DNA from: Prorocentrum cordatum
Lineage: Eukaryota > Sar > Dinophyceae > Prorocentrales > Prorocentraceae
Direction of reading: 5' to 3'
DNA: 64,000 bases
NCBI GenBank assembly: GCA_963575745.1
Contig: CAUYUJ010013814.1
Span: 361,096 to 425,095, forward strand
Below are positions 22,075-32,239 of the stretch, in pieces. Below the pieces are notes generated by a model, which was not told the DNA's origin, did not search any database, and saw only the letters and a list, made by a program, of their open reading frames with translations. The position numbers were made by a program, and so were the translations under genes. Numbering within the stretch: the stretch's first letter is position 1; each line of letters opens with the position of its first letter.

Positions 22075-23919
22075 ATGGTCCGTCTTCCCTCCACCTCCTC
22101 CACGTCGCTACTCCACCTCACGTCTCGCTCCCCCTCGTCCAGCCGCCGTCCCGGCTTAGGGGCCCTGGGTGCAGCTACCCCGCAGCTGCGCGCCCCTCGG
22201 GACATCGGCAACGCGAAGGCCCGCTGCCAACGCCATTGGCCGCGGGCCAGCCGTGCTCCGCTTCGCCACCGCGCTCCAGGCAGCGAGGGCGCTGCCGTGG
22301 CGCACCCCTGCGTCCCGCGGCGACGCGCGGGCGCCACCCTCGCCGCGGTGCGCCCAGCGGCGCCCACCGGCGAGATTCGGACCCAACGTCCGCCAGAGCC
22401 AGCCTGGCACAGGAGAGCCAGGGCGGCTCGCGGCCAGGCCAGGACCTTGTGGCGAGTGCAGGCCGCCCAAGCTCTCCTGCAGCAGCACCACGGCTGCAAC
22501 GGCATGCCCAGCGACCCAGATCCACCATGGCGCTCTGCAGGTCCAGACACGTGGCGTTGCGGTGCGTGCAACACCATCAAGTGGCAGTCATCGCGTTGGC
22601 GTGTACATTGTTATCCAGCCCCGCAGCGCGGCCACGGCCGTTCCAGAAGAAGATCCAGACCCAGACAGTCAGATGGGCATCGGGGTCAATCGACACCAGC
22701 ACCGACTGCGGGAAACGGCTCACGGGCTTCTTCGGAGCAGCCAGCCTCAGCTCAGAGTCAGTCTTCGTCTCCAGTGTCCACTGCGCACGGACTGATCCCA
22801 GCTTCTCCCGCAGATGCCCGACAACATTCATGTTGGGTAGACCCTCCGAGCGGGACCAAGGAAATGGCAGCCTGCAGGTCACAGATCAAGTCGACTTCGT
22901 CAGCACTAGAAGCCCAGTTGACAAGCAAGAAGGCTCTTGCAGCCTCAGCAGACATGCATCGTCCCATCGAGACCGAGTACAGTGTCTATTTGTACATGCA
23001 CATCCACGCCTACGCGCCGCGAGACCAAGTGGCCAACCAGGAGAAATACTTGGAGCGAGCCCTGAAGCGTCTCACGGATGCCAAGACAGCAGATGAGGAT
23101 GCCAAGATCACGCTGACTCGCGCGGCTGCCGCTCGTGCCACCCTTCAGCGCGACACGGAGCAGGCTACCCTCTTGCTCGGACACTTCAAGCAGTTACAAT
23201 CGCAGGAAGAGCAGCAAGCCGAAGTAGCAGCAGTTGCAGCACCATCGGCGGCACAGCGCGCAGCATCTGCTCCACCATCCGCGCCTGGTGCTCAACGCAA
23301 CGCGCGGTTCACCAGCCCCCCACGGCCAGAGGCGACGCAGATCGAGCCAGGCCCAGCATCAGCTTCTACCCCTGGCAGCGGCAGCATCAGCTCAGCCCCA
23401 GCCACACCACGGGTCATCGCCGAACTTCAGACGGGGCAGATTCAACTGACAGCACCAATGGCCCAGCTGTCGCAGGCATTGGCGACCATTCAGGTATCGT
23501 GGATTTCTGAGTCGGCAGCCACTTCAGCTACTGCATCAGCCTCGGGATCGTCTCAGAAGGCCTCTCCAGCTTCAGCTCGAGCAGCAATGGAGGCAGCACG
23601 TCGTGTTCCAGCTTCGCAGCAGCAGGCCGCTCAGGCAGCCCGCGCGGGGTCGCTCAGCCCAGACCACTTGCCAGAATTGACGGGCGCGGAGCTCACGGCG
23701 TGCAGAGCATTGTCAGGTCAGCAGCGCAGCTCCCCACCAACATGGCAAATGGCAGCAGGCGCCATGCCCTGCCAGGTCAAGTTCCCCGACGCATTCAAAC
23801 GACAGCAGAAAGGCAGAACGAGACCTGCACCAGAGGAGCCAGTGGAGGAGGATCAGCCCCCGCACAAAGTCCAACATGGTCGACACTCTCGAGGAGAACA
23901 ACGCAGCAGGATCCAATAG
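22075..23919 (+). CDS. LINE-A ORF1, zinc-finger-like and coiled-coil protein
   Basis: A 614-codon ORF starting at ATG 22075; the true start may be further inside, because the first 60 residues are low complexity. Near 22545-22610 it encodes TWRCGACNTIKWQSSRW and a further VHC (C-x2-C-x13-C), a possible zinc finger. A charged helical segment follows at about 23035-23220 (NQEKYLERALKRLTDAKTAD, DTEQATLLLGHFKQLQSQEE), likely a coiled coil. The rest is Ala/Ser/Pro/Gln-rich and disordered. ORF1 proteins of LINEs bind element RNA and form trimers, and this layout fits that role. It ends at a stop 105 bases before the next coding block. Confidence 0.6.
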   Translation: MVRLPSTSSTSLLHLTSRSPSSSRRPGLGALGAATPQLRAPRDIGNAKARCQRHWPRASRAPLRHRAPGSEGAAVAHPCVPRRRAGATLAAVRPAAPTGEIRTQRPPEPAWHRRARAARGQARTLWRVQAAQALLQQHHGCNGMPSDPDPPWRSAGPDTWRCGACNTIKWQSSRWRVHCYPAPQRGHGRSRRRSRPRQSDGHRGQSTPAPTAGNGSRASSEQPASAQSQSSSPVSTAHGLIPASPADARQHSCWVDPPSGTKEMAACRSQIKSTSSALEAQLTSKKALAASADMHRPIETEYSVYLYMHIHAYAPRDQVANQEKYLERALKRLTDAKTADEDAKITLTRAAAARATLQRDTEQATLLLGHFKQLQSQEEQQAEVAAVAAPSAAQRAASAPPSAPGAQRNARFTSPPRPEATQIEPGPASASTPGSGSISSAPATPRVIAELQTGQIQLTAPMAQLSQALATIQVSWISESAATSATASASGSSQKASPASARAAMEAARRVPASQQQAAQAARAGSLSPDHLPELTGAELTACRALSGQQRSSPPTWQMAAGAMPCQVKFPDAFKRQQKGRTRPAPEEPVEEDQPPHKVQHGRHSRGEQRSRIQ

Positions 23920-24024
23920 AGAGGCGGGGTTTACTTCGCCGACGGCGGCGGCCTGAGCCCATGCGAGGGCCACAGGGACGGGAACCATACCCCCACGCAA
24001 TCGTCGGCTCCTGGCACTCCAAGT

Positions 24025-24943
24025 ATGGACGAGGCGGCCCCCATGAGGGGCTGCAGAAGGAGTCCTCTCACGCCGACCCAGAGCTCCACGGCAAGTGCGT
24101 TTCGACCCCGGGGCGCTCCTCTCTGTCACGACATACTTCGCAGGCCCAATGTCCGGCATTCCTCCACTGTCCAGGCCTTACCTCCACTAACTTCCGTTCA
24201 GAAGCTGGACGCGTTACAGAGCATTACCGTGTACGTGGATGGATCGGATGGCTGTCGCATGGGGCCCTCCGATTCAGTACCAGGTCAACCTATACCTCGT
24301 GACAAAGGGCTTCCCGCTTGGGTTTTGGTTGTCTTGGGTGCGGACGTCTCGGACAATTGCGCACTGCTCGGTTTTCCGGCTAACACCTTAACGGCTGATG
24401 TCTTGGACCCCATGCAGCCCAAATCAGTTCTGCTTTATGGGTGAAGTATTCGCGGCCCAGTGGGCCCTGGCTCGGGTACTTCAGCTAAGCAAAGAGACCC
24501 TGCAGCCCCTGGAGGTTCATCTCAGAAGCGACAACATGGAAGCCTTGGCGTGTCTGGCTGGGGACTCTGCTCCGTCCTGCCAAGCCCAACAGCGTAGTCC
24601 ACTCGACGCCTCATCCCGCATCGCGCGGAGATCGGCCAGGAGCTTGGATTTTGCACGCGTGATGGGACACAGCGCTGAGCCCTGGAATGGGCTGGCGGAC
24701 GCGCTGGCCACCATAGTTAGTTTGAACACTTGTCAATTGCAGCCGCAGCTTCCAGCGCATTGGCGTGATCACGTGCCTGATGTGGACAGCCTAGCGTGGT
24801 GCTGGCTGGATACCGTTACGGACCCGATGGAGAGAGCTCAGTGCCCGCCTGCCCCTGGCGTTGTTCTGCCTGGTCTCCGAGCCGCGAACATAAGCGCCGA
24901 CAGCAGTGCGCCGATCAAAGAAGACCGACTTCCCCCAAGCTAA
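24025..24943 (+). pseudogene. LINE-A RNase H domain (frameshifted)
   Basis: The first frame (24025-24444) gives SITVYVDGSDGCRMG, the first catalytic Asp strand, and LPAWVLVVLG. After a shift near 24.42 kb the second frame (24398-24943) gives GEVFAAQWALARVL (catalytic Glu), VHLRSDNMEALACL (second Asp), and FARVMGHSAEPWN followed by GLADALA, which carries the final His/Asn/Asp box. All four acidic positions of RNase H1 are present. In most LINEs that have RNase H it lies after the RT; here it lies between ORF1 and the endonuclease. Confidence 0.75.
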
Positions 24944-24984
24944 AAAGGACCCGCTTAGCCTCAACACAGAGCCCAATCGAGTTT

Positions 24985-25810
24985 GACTCGTTCGGTTCGG
25001 GTCGTCACCGCCAACATTCCTACCGTGGGCCCAGGGGCCTATCGCTTCAAAACAATGTGAGGTTTGTACCTACCCGGGCGCATAGCCCATCTAGGGCATA
25101 TGTTTCGTCGCCATCGCGTCTTCTTCGCAGGCACTCTGGAAACACTGTTTCCCAAGGGCGGCGCCTCCATCGTCGGGGACTTCTTGGTCGTGCATGCAGG
25201 CGCTGACGAGTTCAAGCGGTTTGGGCGCTGTCTGTGGGTGAACCTCAAAGCCGCTTTTTCCAGACGCTACCCACCTCCCAGCGAAGGGCTGCCGAGTAGT
25301 ATTTGCCTCGCCGCGCCTGCTTATGGTTGCGATGCGTTCCAGCCGATTGGCGCTGAATGTGGCTGCGGGACATGCACCGCACAGCGCAGCAGGTCCCCAA
25401 GCCATTCAGGATTGGTGGAACCAATTCCGATCTCGACTCCGTCAGTACTTTACCTCCGATGTCCCAGGGATCCATCTGATCGGTGCCAGTGCTCGCATGG
25501 GTTCGATCACATCGGAGGAGGTCGGCCCTACTCACGCCGCAGTTCAGAACATCCCTGGGTGCGCTTTTCATGGCATGGTTCTGGAAAGATCGCTTTGGTT
25601 GCCTGCTAGTTTTCTGGGCACCAACCGATCAGGGGCCGGATGGTTTGCCCCATCGGACAGAACTGTTTCCCAGGGAAAGCGCATTGATTACGTGGTTTGC
25701 TCGCGGGACATTAATGTCAGAGAGGCCGCAGTTCAAGACGACATCGATCTAGCCATCACTATAGTTGATCACTGGGCTGTCGGCGCGCTCATTCAAATTC
25801 CAGCTTTGCA
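24985..25810 (+). pseudogene. LINE-A AP-like endonuclease (frameshifted)
   Basis: The start reads RVVTANIPTVGPGAYRF, the Asn-containing first strand, followed by an in-frame stop near 25057. Then GTLETLFPKGGASIVGDF and HAGADEFKRFGRCLWVN follow, in the area of the catalytic Glu. After a frame change near 25.3 kb come GHAPHSAAGPQAIQDWWNQF, HLIGASARMGSITSEEVG (normally D-x-N-A-R-x-G; the Asp and Asn are lost), and finally GKRIDYVVCSRDI and DHWAV (the final Asp/His box normally contains S/D-H). The enzyme would nick target DNA to prime reverse transcription. This copy is inactive. Confidence 0.7.
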
Positions 25811-26028
25811 GCAGCCACCGCGCATGATTTCAAATGCGACCCGCAGGCTTTCGATGACCCGCAGGCTCTTGCAGCTTTTTCCCATCATGTCGCTTGCAGT
25901 GCTCCGCGCCCTGGCTTCTCCGTTCATCCGAATGACCCTCGTCGTGAAATCAATGCTTTCCTGCGCAAGTATACCCTTGCTTTCTGCCCTCCGAAGACTT
26001 CGACGCGTGGGCGCACGCAGCGGCAAGC

Positions 26029-28010
26029 TTGTCTTTCGCGGGAGCCGCTCAACAAAATGGACACTCGGTCCATGCTGCTGAGACGCGACAGAAGTTTAGC
26101 AAAGGATTGGAACATTTGCAGTCTAGTATCATTTTTTGCGAGCTTGGGCTATGCCAGTTGGTGGTTCTTGGCGGTCTCATCGTCAGCGTGGGTATAGTAT
26201 CAGCGCCCGCCAGGCCTCCCTACAATCCTCCAAGCCTTTCAATCGGCGCATTGGGCCTGGCTTCAACTTCAAGACATGTTCAAGTTCTTCGGCAAGCCCC
26301 TCCGGGCCCAAGTCGCCCCACACATGCTCGCTATACCCAGAGCACTCAGGCGCCCAACAAAGCAGGGTGCAAATGGTGTTATGTCGGGGCCCGCTTAGGC
26401 CCCACCGCCAAGCTCCCGTCAGGTGCCCCTTGGAGGATTGCAGGATTTAGACAACAGCGCGGCGTGTCTAAGTGGCTTTTGCGTCTTCGTCGCGTTGCAG
26501 ACGTTACCCTCACGCATAGACAGATCGCATTGAAAGCGACGACCCGCCTTGTCAATTTGCAGGTGCGAGCAGACGCCAGTTCACCCCACTCGAATATTGC
26601 GCAGAGTATTAGCAGTGCTTGGTCAATTCATGACCATGCCCACGCTTTTTCACGCATGGGAAGGATGGGAGCTTGCTCACGCAAGGTGGTCCGCACTAAC
26701 CCACCGCCGATTCTTCTGGGATTTGACCAGGAGGCTCTGATTTCAGAAAGCGAAGTGGTTCAGACTTGGACCCGCCACTTTGCCTCCATCGAGGCCGGCA
26801 CAGTGGTTCCCATACAAGACCTCCATTGGTTTGATACTCATACGCTTGCCCTGCCGGATGCCGACTTTCACGATTTCGAATGCGATAACACAGATATTCC
26901 CAGTTTAGCACAAGTTGAGAGAGCTTGCACAATTACACGCAATGCAGCAGCAGGTCCAGATGGAGTCACAGGCCGCATGGTCGCCAGGCTGTTTAAACCC
27001 ATTTCAATGATGCTGCATCCGTTGATCACCAAAGTATTCCTACGTACGATCGAACCTATTCAATGAAAGGGTGGGCACTACTGGGCTTTATTCACGCGTG
27101 GGGACCCCCGGGACAAACAATGTTATCGGTCTATCTTGGGATCGTCTCAGTTGGGCAAGAGATCTAAGGCTTTGTCACGAGCCCAGGTTGCTCCATTCCT
27201 ACCTCCTTTTGCGGGATTCTCGACCATGTGGAGGTATGCGGGGTATAAGGGGCAGATCATGCTGCTCTCGAACTTTGCGCAGATCAACAGATAGCTGCAG
27301 CACGCAAGTTGTCTACCCTCTTTCTTCCGCTCGATGCTGTTCAGGCATTTTACTAGAGCTTGCGCGAGCTGATATTCCGCGCGCATTGTTCTGAGTCAAC
27401 GGAGGCTATCGCCCACGTATTCCGCATGGCTGGGTTACCTTCCGACGCTACCAGGGACCTCGCGGAGCGCGTTCGGCATGAGGGCCTTTAGTTGGGTTCT
27501 TGGGTCTCCCTCCTCGGTTGCACGCTTTGGTCGCCGACGCTTATCATCAAAATTGGTTCGTGGTCCCTGGAGGCTCGCGCGTGGCGTTTCCTGTCATTGG
27601 TTCGGGTTCTGGCCAACAGCTTGGGGGTCTCATTTTCAATTTCGTGATGGGGTCCATCGCGCGAGTGGTCCAGGGCCGCATCTTGGAGTTCGGAGTCGAG
27701 CTTCGCCTTCCAGCGCGCCCCAACGGCAGCATCTCGGAAGCTTCCCACCCCGAGGCAGCATATACAGAGCACTCTATGGATATGGTCTTATTCGATGATT
27801 CACTGTTCATGTTCATGGGCCGGGCAAGAATCCTGCTTTCGATCGCGCCGATGCTGGTCAGCATCATCTTTGACACTTTTGCGGAGAGAGGCACGCGCTT
27901 CCACTCTGAAAAAAAAAACAACTCAGCAGCGCTTTTTCGATTCAGAGGTGCGGGAGCTGACGGGGCTAAGCACGCTCGATGGAGAGACGCGGACGGCCTC
28001 TAGGGAATGA
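26029..28010 (+). pseudogene. LINE-A reverse transcriptase (frameshifted)
   Basis: The 345-codon first frame (26029-27066) covers the linker and the fingers, ending in TRNAAAGPDGVTGRMVARLF, the conserved A-G-P-D-G of LINE RTs, and PISMMLHPLITKVF. The palm continues in other frames: GSGQQLGGLIFNFVM (about 27610-27650) corresponds to motif B, and DMVLFDDSLFMFM (about 27780-27815) to motif C, where Phe-Asp-Asp replaces the usual Tyr-Ala-Asp-Asp. Motif A is not recognisable to me, probably because of damage at about 27.1-27.3 kb. Confidence 0.7.
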
Positions 28011-29748
28011 ACAGCACAATATGGGCAATTCGTACTGCGCGCAGTTCATCAGCACACACCTGGGTACAGTATTAGACGATGCTTGCAATCTGGCCCCTAA
28101 GTTGGCCCATCGTGCCCGAAGTTGTTCTGGGCCATGGAAGACCCTCAAAAAGGTTCTTGGAGAGCCAGAGCTGGGCGCGCCTTTTGGGATTGTATTGGTG
28201 GGCCCTCTCCTTATCTCAGGTAGATTGCACAATTCCTGTACTTGGCCGCCACTATCGTCCGCGCAGCTTGCCAATTTGAACGGTGATCTCGTTTGCGCGC
28301 ACCGCGCAATGCTGCGCGAACCCAGAACCGACGACGCTGCATCTCGCGATGATATTATTCTGGCTAAAGCTTGCAGGGCTAACGTCAACATATACATCCG
28401 AGCACGCAGGCTTCGATTGTTCGGCCGCCTCCTGAATAACGGGCCCGCGCACCTCGAAGGGCTTCTAGGGGTGTTCCTTAGAGAGGTGGAAGGGTCCTGG
28501 ATGACCCAGACCATGCAGGACCTAGCTTGGCTCCAAGGGCTCACTGCGGACCGTCAACCTCTGTCAGACCCTCGAATCGAACTCCTGCCGTGGGAAGTCT
28601 ACGTGAGAGGACGAGGTAAGTTTTGGAAATCCCTCACTTCCGAGGCGCTGCACAAGCGGGCGCACCATGACAGAAGGATCGCTCTCGCGCGTGACGCGGA
28701 GGCCCGCGTTTTCAGCATGTGTCACTCGGCCGGTGTTCCCATGGCTATTACTGATCCTGCACACCCCTTGCGGCAGCAGGATCAGCCGCAGGACCCATGC
28801 GCTTGCATGTGGTGCGTCATGTCTTTCATGCAAATCAGAGGACTCCGTCAGCATATCGTTCGCAATCACAGATCTTTTGCGCACACTATTCGGGGTAACC
28901 TAGGGAACGCCACAGTATGCGACTATTGCAGCACGCGTTTTGCAAGGCGCGCTTCGCTCGTCGAGCACCTGGGGAAGGACTCGCCACGTTGCGCATTGGC
29001 TTGCGTAGTCAGTAACAGCGACTGCAGCACAGACCCAGATGGAGCTATCAAGAAGCAGGATTTGATCGCTCGGTTGAACGCTGCAGCCGCTGCCAGGACA
29101 GTTCAGCAAAGATCAGCAGGACTGGGCAAATGGAGGCCCGATTTCCCTGCCCATCGTGCACCCCTCGCCCGTGTCAAGTCTCAGTTCGAGTCCGAGGCCA
29201 TCGGTCAACTGAGTGACAGTGAAGCCCGTCAGTTACTTATCGAATCCTATTATGTTTTTAGCCCCGAGGCCTCTGAATTTGTTCTTCAGGGTCTTGACGG
29301 ACCGTCCAAGGAGCCTGTTCCTGGTCCGTGCTCCTTTGATTTCGAGGATCGCTTTTGGCCTTTCCGGCCTCAGGATTTTGAAAGGGAGGCTTCGACTCCC
29401 ATCCCTGCTCGCATACAGCGTCCCGAAATTTGTGTGCAAAATCTTTTCTCGGGGATGAGGCGCGCGGGCGATGTTCAATGGAATCTCGAACGTGAAGCTG
29501 TGGATCCTCGTTTTTCCTTGCACTGTCTGTCAGTAGATATTGCCATAGATTCTGAGCGAGGCGATCTCACACGCATAGACGCATTAGAAGTTGGGCTGGC
29601 CACACCCGGGCTAGACGAGTTTTCAACACTGGGGGGGGCCTTGCGAGACTTGGTCTGCGGCTCGCTGGTATGGAGCCCCCCCCCTTTCGCACGGATCAGC
29701 ATGTGTGGGGTGTGCCGCTTTGCTCTCGCCGCCAAGCCCAACAAGTAG
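27979..29748 (+). CDS. LINE-A RT thumb, two zinc fingers and start of methyltransferase-like domain
   Basis: A 589-codon ORF continues the RT thumb (FISTHLGTVLDDACNLAPKL, RRLRLFGRLLNNGPAH). Two zinc fingers lie at about 28800-28995: C-x2-C-x12-H-x4-H (CMWC, ending HIVRNH) and C-x2-C-x12-H-x7-C (CDYC, then EHLGKDSPRC). Zinc fingers after the RT are common in APE-type LINEs and bind nucleic acid. A helical, acidic linker follows. From about 29425 the ORF enters ICVQNLFSGMRRAGDVQWN and LSVDIAIDSERGDLT, which open the methyltransferase-like domain described separately. The stop at 29748 is the result of a frameshift near 29.67 kb. Confidence 0.65.
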   Translation: MERRGRPLGNEQHNMGNSYCAQFISTHLGTVLDDACNLAPKLAHRARSCSGPWKTLKKVLGEPELGAPFGIVLVGPLLISGRLHNSCTWPPLSSAQLANLNGDLVCAHRAMLREPRTDDAASRDDIILAKACRANVNIYIRARRLRLFGRLLNNGPAHLEGLLGVFLREVEGSWMTQTMQDLAWLQGLTADRQPLSDPRIELLPWEVYVRGRGKFWKSLTSEALHKRAHHDRRIALARDAEARVFSMCHSAGVPMAITDPAHPLRQQDQPQDPCACMWCVMSFMQIRGLRQHIVRNHRSFAHTIRGNLGNATVCDYCSTRFARRASLVEHLGKDSPRCALACVVSNSDCSTDPDGAIKKQDLIARLNAAAAARTVQQRSAGLGKWRPDFPAHRAPLARVKSQFESEAIGQLSDSEARQLLIESYYVFSPEASEFVLQGLDGPSKEPVPGPCSFDFEDRFWPFRPQDFEREASTPIPARIQRPEICVQNLFSGMRRAGDVQWNLEREAVDPRFSLHCLSVDIAIDSERGDLTRIDALEVGLATPGLDEFSTLGGALRDLVCGSLVWSPPPFARISMCGVCRFALAAKPNK

Positions 29749-30225
29749 AAGTAGGATCTCAACGTTTGTATGCCATAGTATTCCTCTTGGCCGAGCATAT
29801 GAAAGCGGGTACGTCTGGGTGGCTTGAACACCGTGTGCCCGCGACATGGATACCCTCCGCTCCTATTGCCTTCCGTTGGAGTCCCCTTGTCGCTCTTGCC
29901 TCTTCCTCCATCTCCACTGTCAGGTATTTCGATCAGCGCGAGCATTGGCCGACAGACACCCCTATGGATCAGATAGGGCGTGCTCCTACACGCATTCTAG
30001 GACTCAGAGTGCCAGGTCTAACCTAACCTGCTCAAAACTACGCCAGGACAAGGTAAGCGTACTCATGGCAGGTTTGCGCACATCACGCTCTTAGGCAAAC
30101 GTTCAGATGATAATACGTTCCGCACGGCTGGCAAGAAAGTTTACCCTGTGGGCCTGTGCGAGGCCTTGGCTCGGTCGACCCTTGGCTCGGCCGTGTAATT
30201 GTGGCGTCGGACGGCGCTGACCTTG
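29425..30225 (+). pseudogene. LINE-A C-terminal methyltransferase-like domain
   Basis: NLFSGMRRAGDVQWNLE resembles an AdoMet-binding loop (L-F-S-G-x-R-R-x-G-D), and CLSVDIAIDSERGDL follows as the next strand with its acidic end. Near 29.66 kb a region ending in WSPPPF stands where such domains usually carry a G-P-P-C-E-T-W motif. After a frameshift the plus strand gives RQAQQVEVGSQRLYAIVFLL, AGTSGWLEHRVPATW, STVRYFDQREHW and, last, FAHITLLGKRSDDNTFRTAG with VYPVGLCEALA. I recall this string of motifs from dinoflagellate retroelement proteins. The methyltransferase reading is an inference from the loop and the expected PPC position. Confidence 0.5.
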
Positions 30226-30230
30226 TTTTC

Positions 30231-30865
30231 GACTCGGAACCGCCAGCCGTGCTACAGGCCTTGATGGATTGCCATGTTCCGTGGTCCAGTGAGGAGAGCA
30301 GCACATTTACATTCCCTCTGATTACGGAGCGCGCCCCAAACGGGGCAAGCGCAGAGCTGATCCTGAGCGTCACAGGTTTCAGACAGAGAGTATTGCTACA
30401 CTGACTATGGACAAGGAGTCCGAGGTCGAAGCAGAAGATGAGCAGCGGCACATATCGAGTCCCAGACTGCAGCTGCGGACGACGCTGCCGAAGCGGAGGC
30501 GGCCGTCTACTCAGGCACTGGTCACTTTGCCCCTCCTGCTCCGTCCACCCTTCCTGTTCCTCCGACGTCGTTGACGTCGTCTGTCGTCCCTTCTCCTCCT
30601 CCCCCCACTGGTCATTTTGACCCTCCTGCTCCGTCCACCCTTCCTGTTCCTCCGACGTCGTTGACGTCGTCTGTCGTCCCTTCTCCTCCTCCCCCCCCTC
30701 GTCTTGAGCGAGGCCCAGCGTGCCCGCAGCGAGGCCAACCGTGCTGCTGCCGCCAGGGCACGGCGCGCGGCGCGCGCCAAGCATGGAGCACGCACGCGGA
30801 GCTCCACGGAGCGCGGGAAGCACTCTCAGAGGTGCCATCTTTGGGGGCCCCTCAGTGGGACGCAC
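30231..30865. repeat. Spacer with 90-bp tandem duplication
   Basis: Two units of exactly 90 bases (about 30516-30605 and 30606-30695) begin CACTGGTCA and contain CCACCCTTCCTGTTCCTCCG and ACGTCGTTGACGTCGTCTGT. They differ at only a few positions, so the duplication is young. The translation PPAPSTLPVPPTSLTSSVV stays in frame but has no recognisable function. The rest of the spacer holds no gene. Confidence 0.85.
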
Positions 30866-30869
30866 ATGG

Positions 30870-30977
30870 ACATACTAATACTATATGTCCTCCTTGGAGG
30901 CGCGCGTCCGACCCGAACATATAGTACACCCATCTTGTAGTATATCGTTTCCCGAGCGGTGTGTAGTATAAGTATGT
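30870..30977. mobile_element. Foldback MITE, copy 1 (internally deleted)
   Basis: The left end ACATACTAATACTATATGT and the right end TAGTATAAGTATGT are inverted repeats (13 of 14 bases in the outer part). The body (CCTTGGAGGCGCGCGTCCGA, CATATAGTA, CATCTTGTAGTATATCG) matches copy 2 closely. Compared with copy 2, about 80 bases of the second half are missing. It sits just downstream of the visible RAB6 exons. Confidence 0.75.
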
Positions 30978-31085
30978 TGGGGTGTTGCCGACTCAGGGGT
31001 ACGGGATCCCGATGTTTTCTCCTTTGGGGGCTAAGCCGGTGGTGGCGTAGATGGTGGTGAGGCCCTATGCGCCACCCACCGGCTA

Positions 31086-32076
<991 letters not shown>

Positions 32077-32235
32077 CTCCAGGTGCACGGTCTTGCTCTG
32101 GAAGTCCATGCCGACCGTCGTCTGCACCGACTCCTCGAAGGAGTCGTACGTATACCGCCGCACCAGGGAGGTCTTGCCGCATGCCTCATCCCCCAGGAAG
32201 ACCACCTTGAACTTCGGAGGAGGACCCGCGCTCAT
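32077..32235 (-). CDS. RAB6: Rab6-type GTPase, exon 1
   Basis: Starts at ATG 32235 and encodes 53 residues: MSAGPPPKFKVVFLGDEACG then KTSLVRRYTYDSFEESVQTT and VGMDFQSKTVHLE. GDEACGKT is the G1 P-loop, and the Thr in VQTTVGMDF is the switch-I G2 Thr. The switch-I sequence and the tail DFxSKTxxLED match Rab6 proteins, which control traffic at the Golgi. The start is supported by a short Met-Ser-Ala leader of usual Rab6 length and by a poly-T tract with AG just upstream that could serve as a trans-splice acceptor. The reading frame is intact, so this looks like a working gene. Confidence 0.85.
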
Positions 32236-32239
32236 CGCT

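Larger units (their letters stand above)
22075..30230 (+). mobile_element. LINE-A: long non-LTR retrotransposon with RNase H and methyltransferase-like parts
   Basis: Plus-strand coding order is ORF1 (zinc-finger-like, coiled coil), RNase H, AP-like endonuclease, RT, two zinc fingers, and a methyltransferase-like C-terminus. Endonuclease followed by RT defines an APE-type LINE. The unusual points are RNase H placed before the endonuclease and a methyltransferase-like domain at the end. Frameshifts near 24.42, 25.3, 27.07 and 29.67 kb and a stop near 25057 show that the copy is decayed. No poly-A tail or target-site duplication was identified. Confidence 0.75.
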
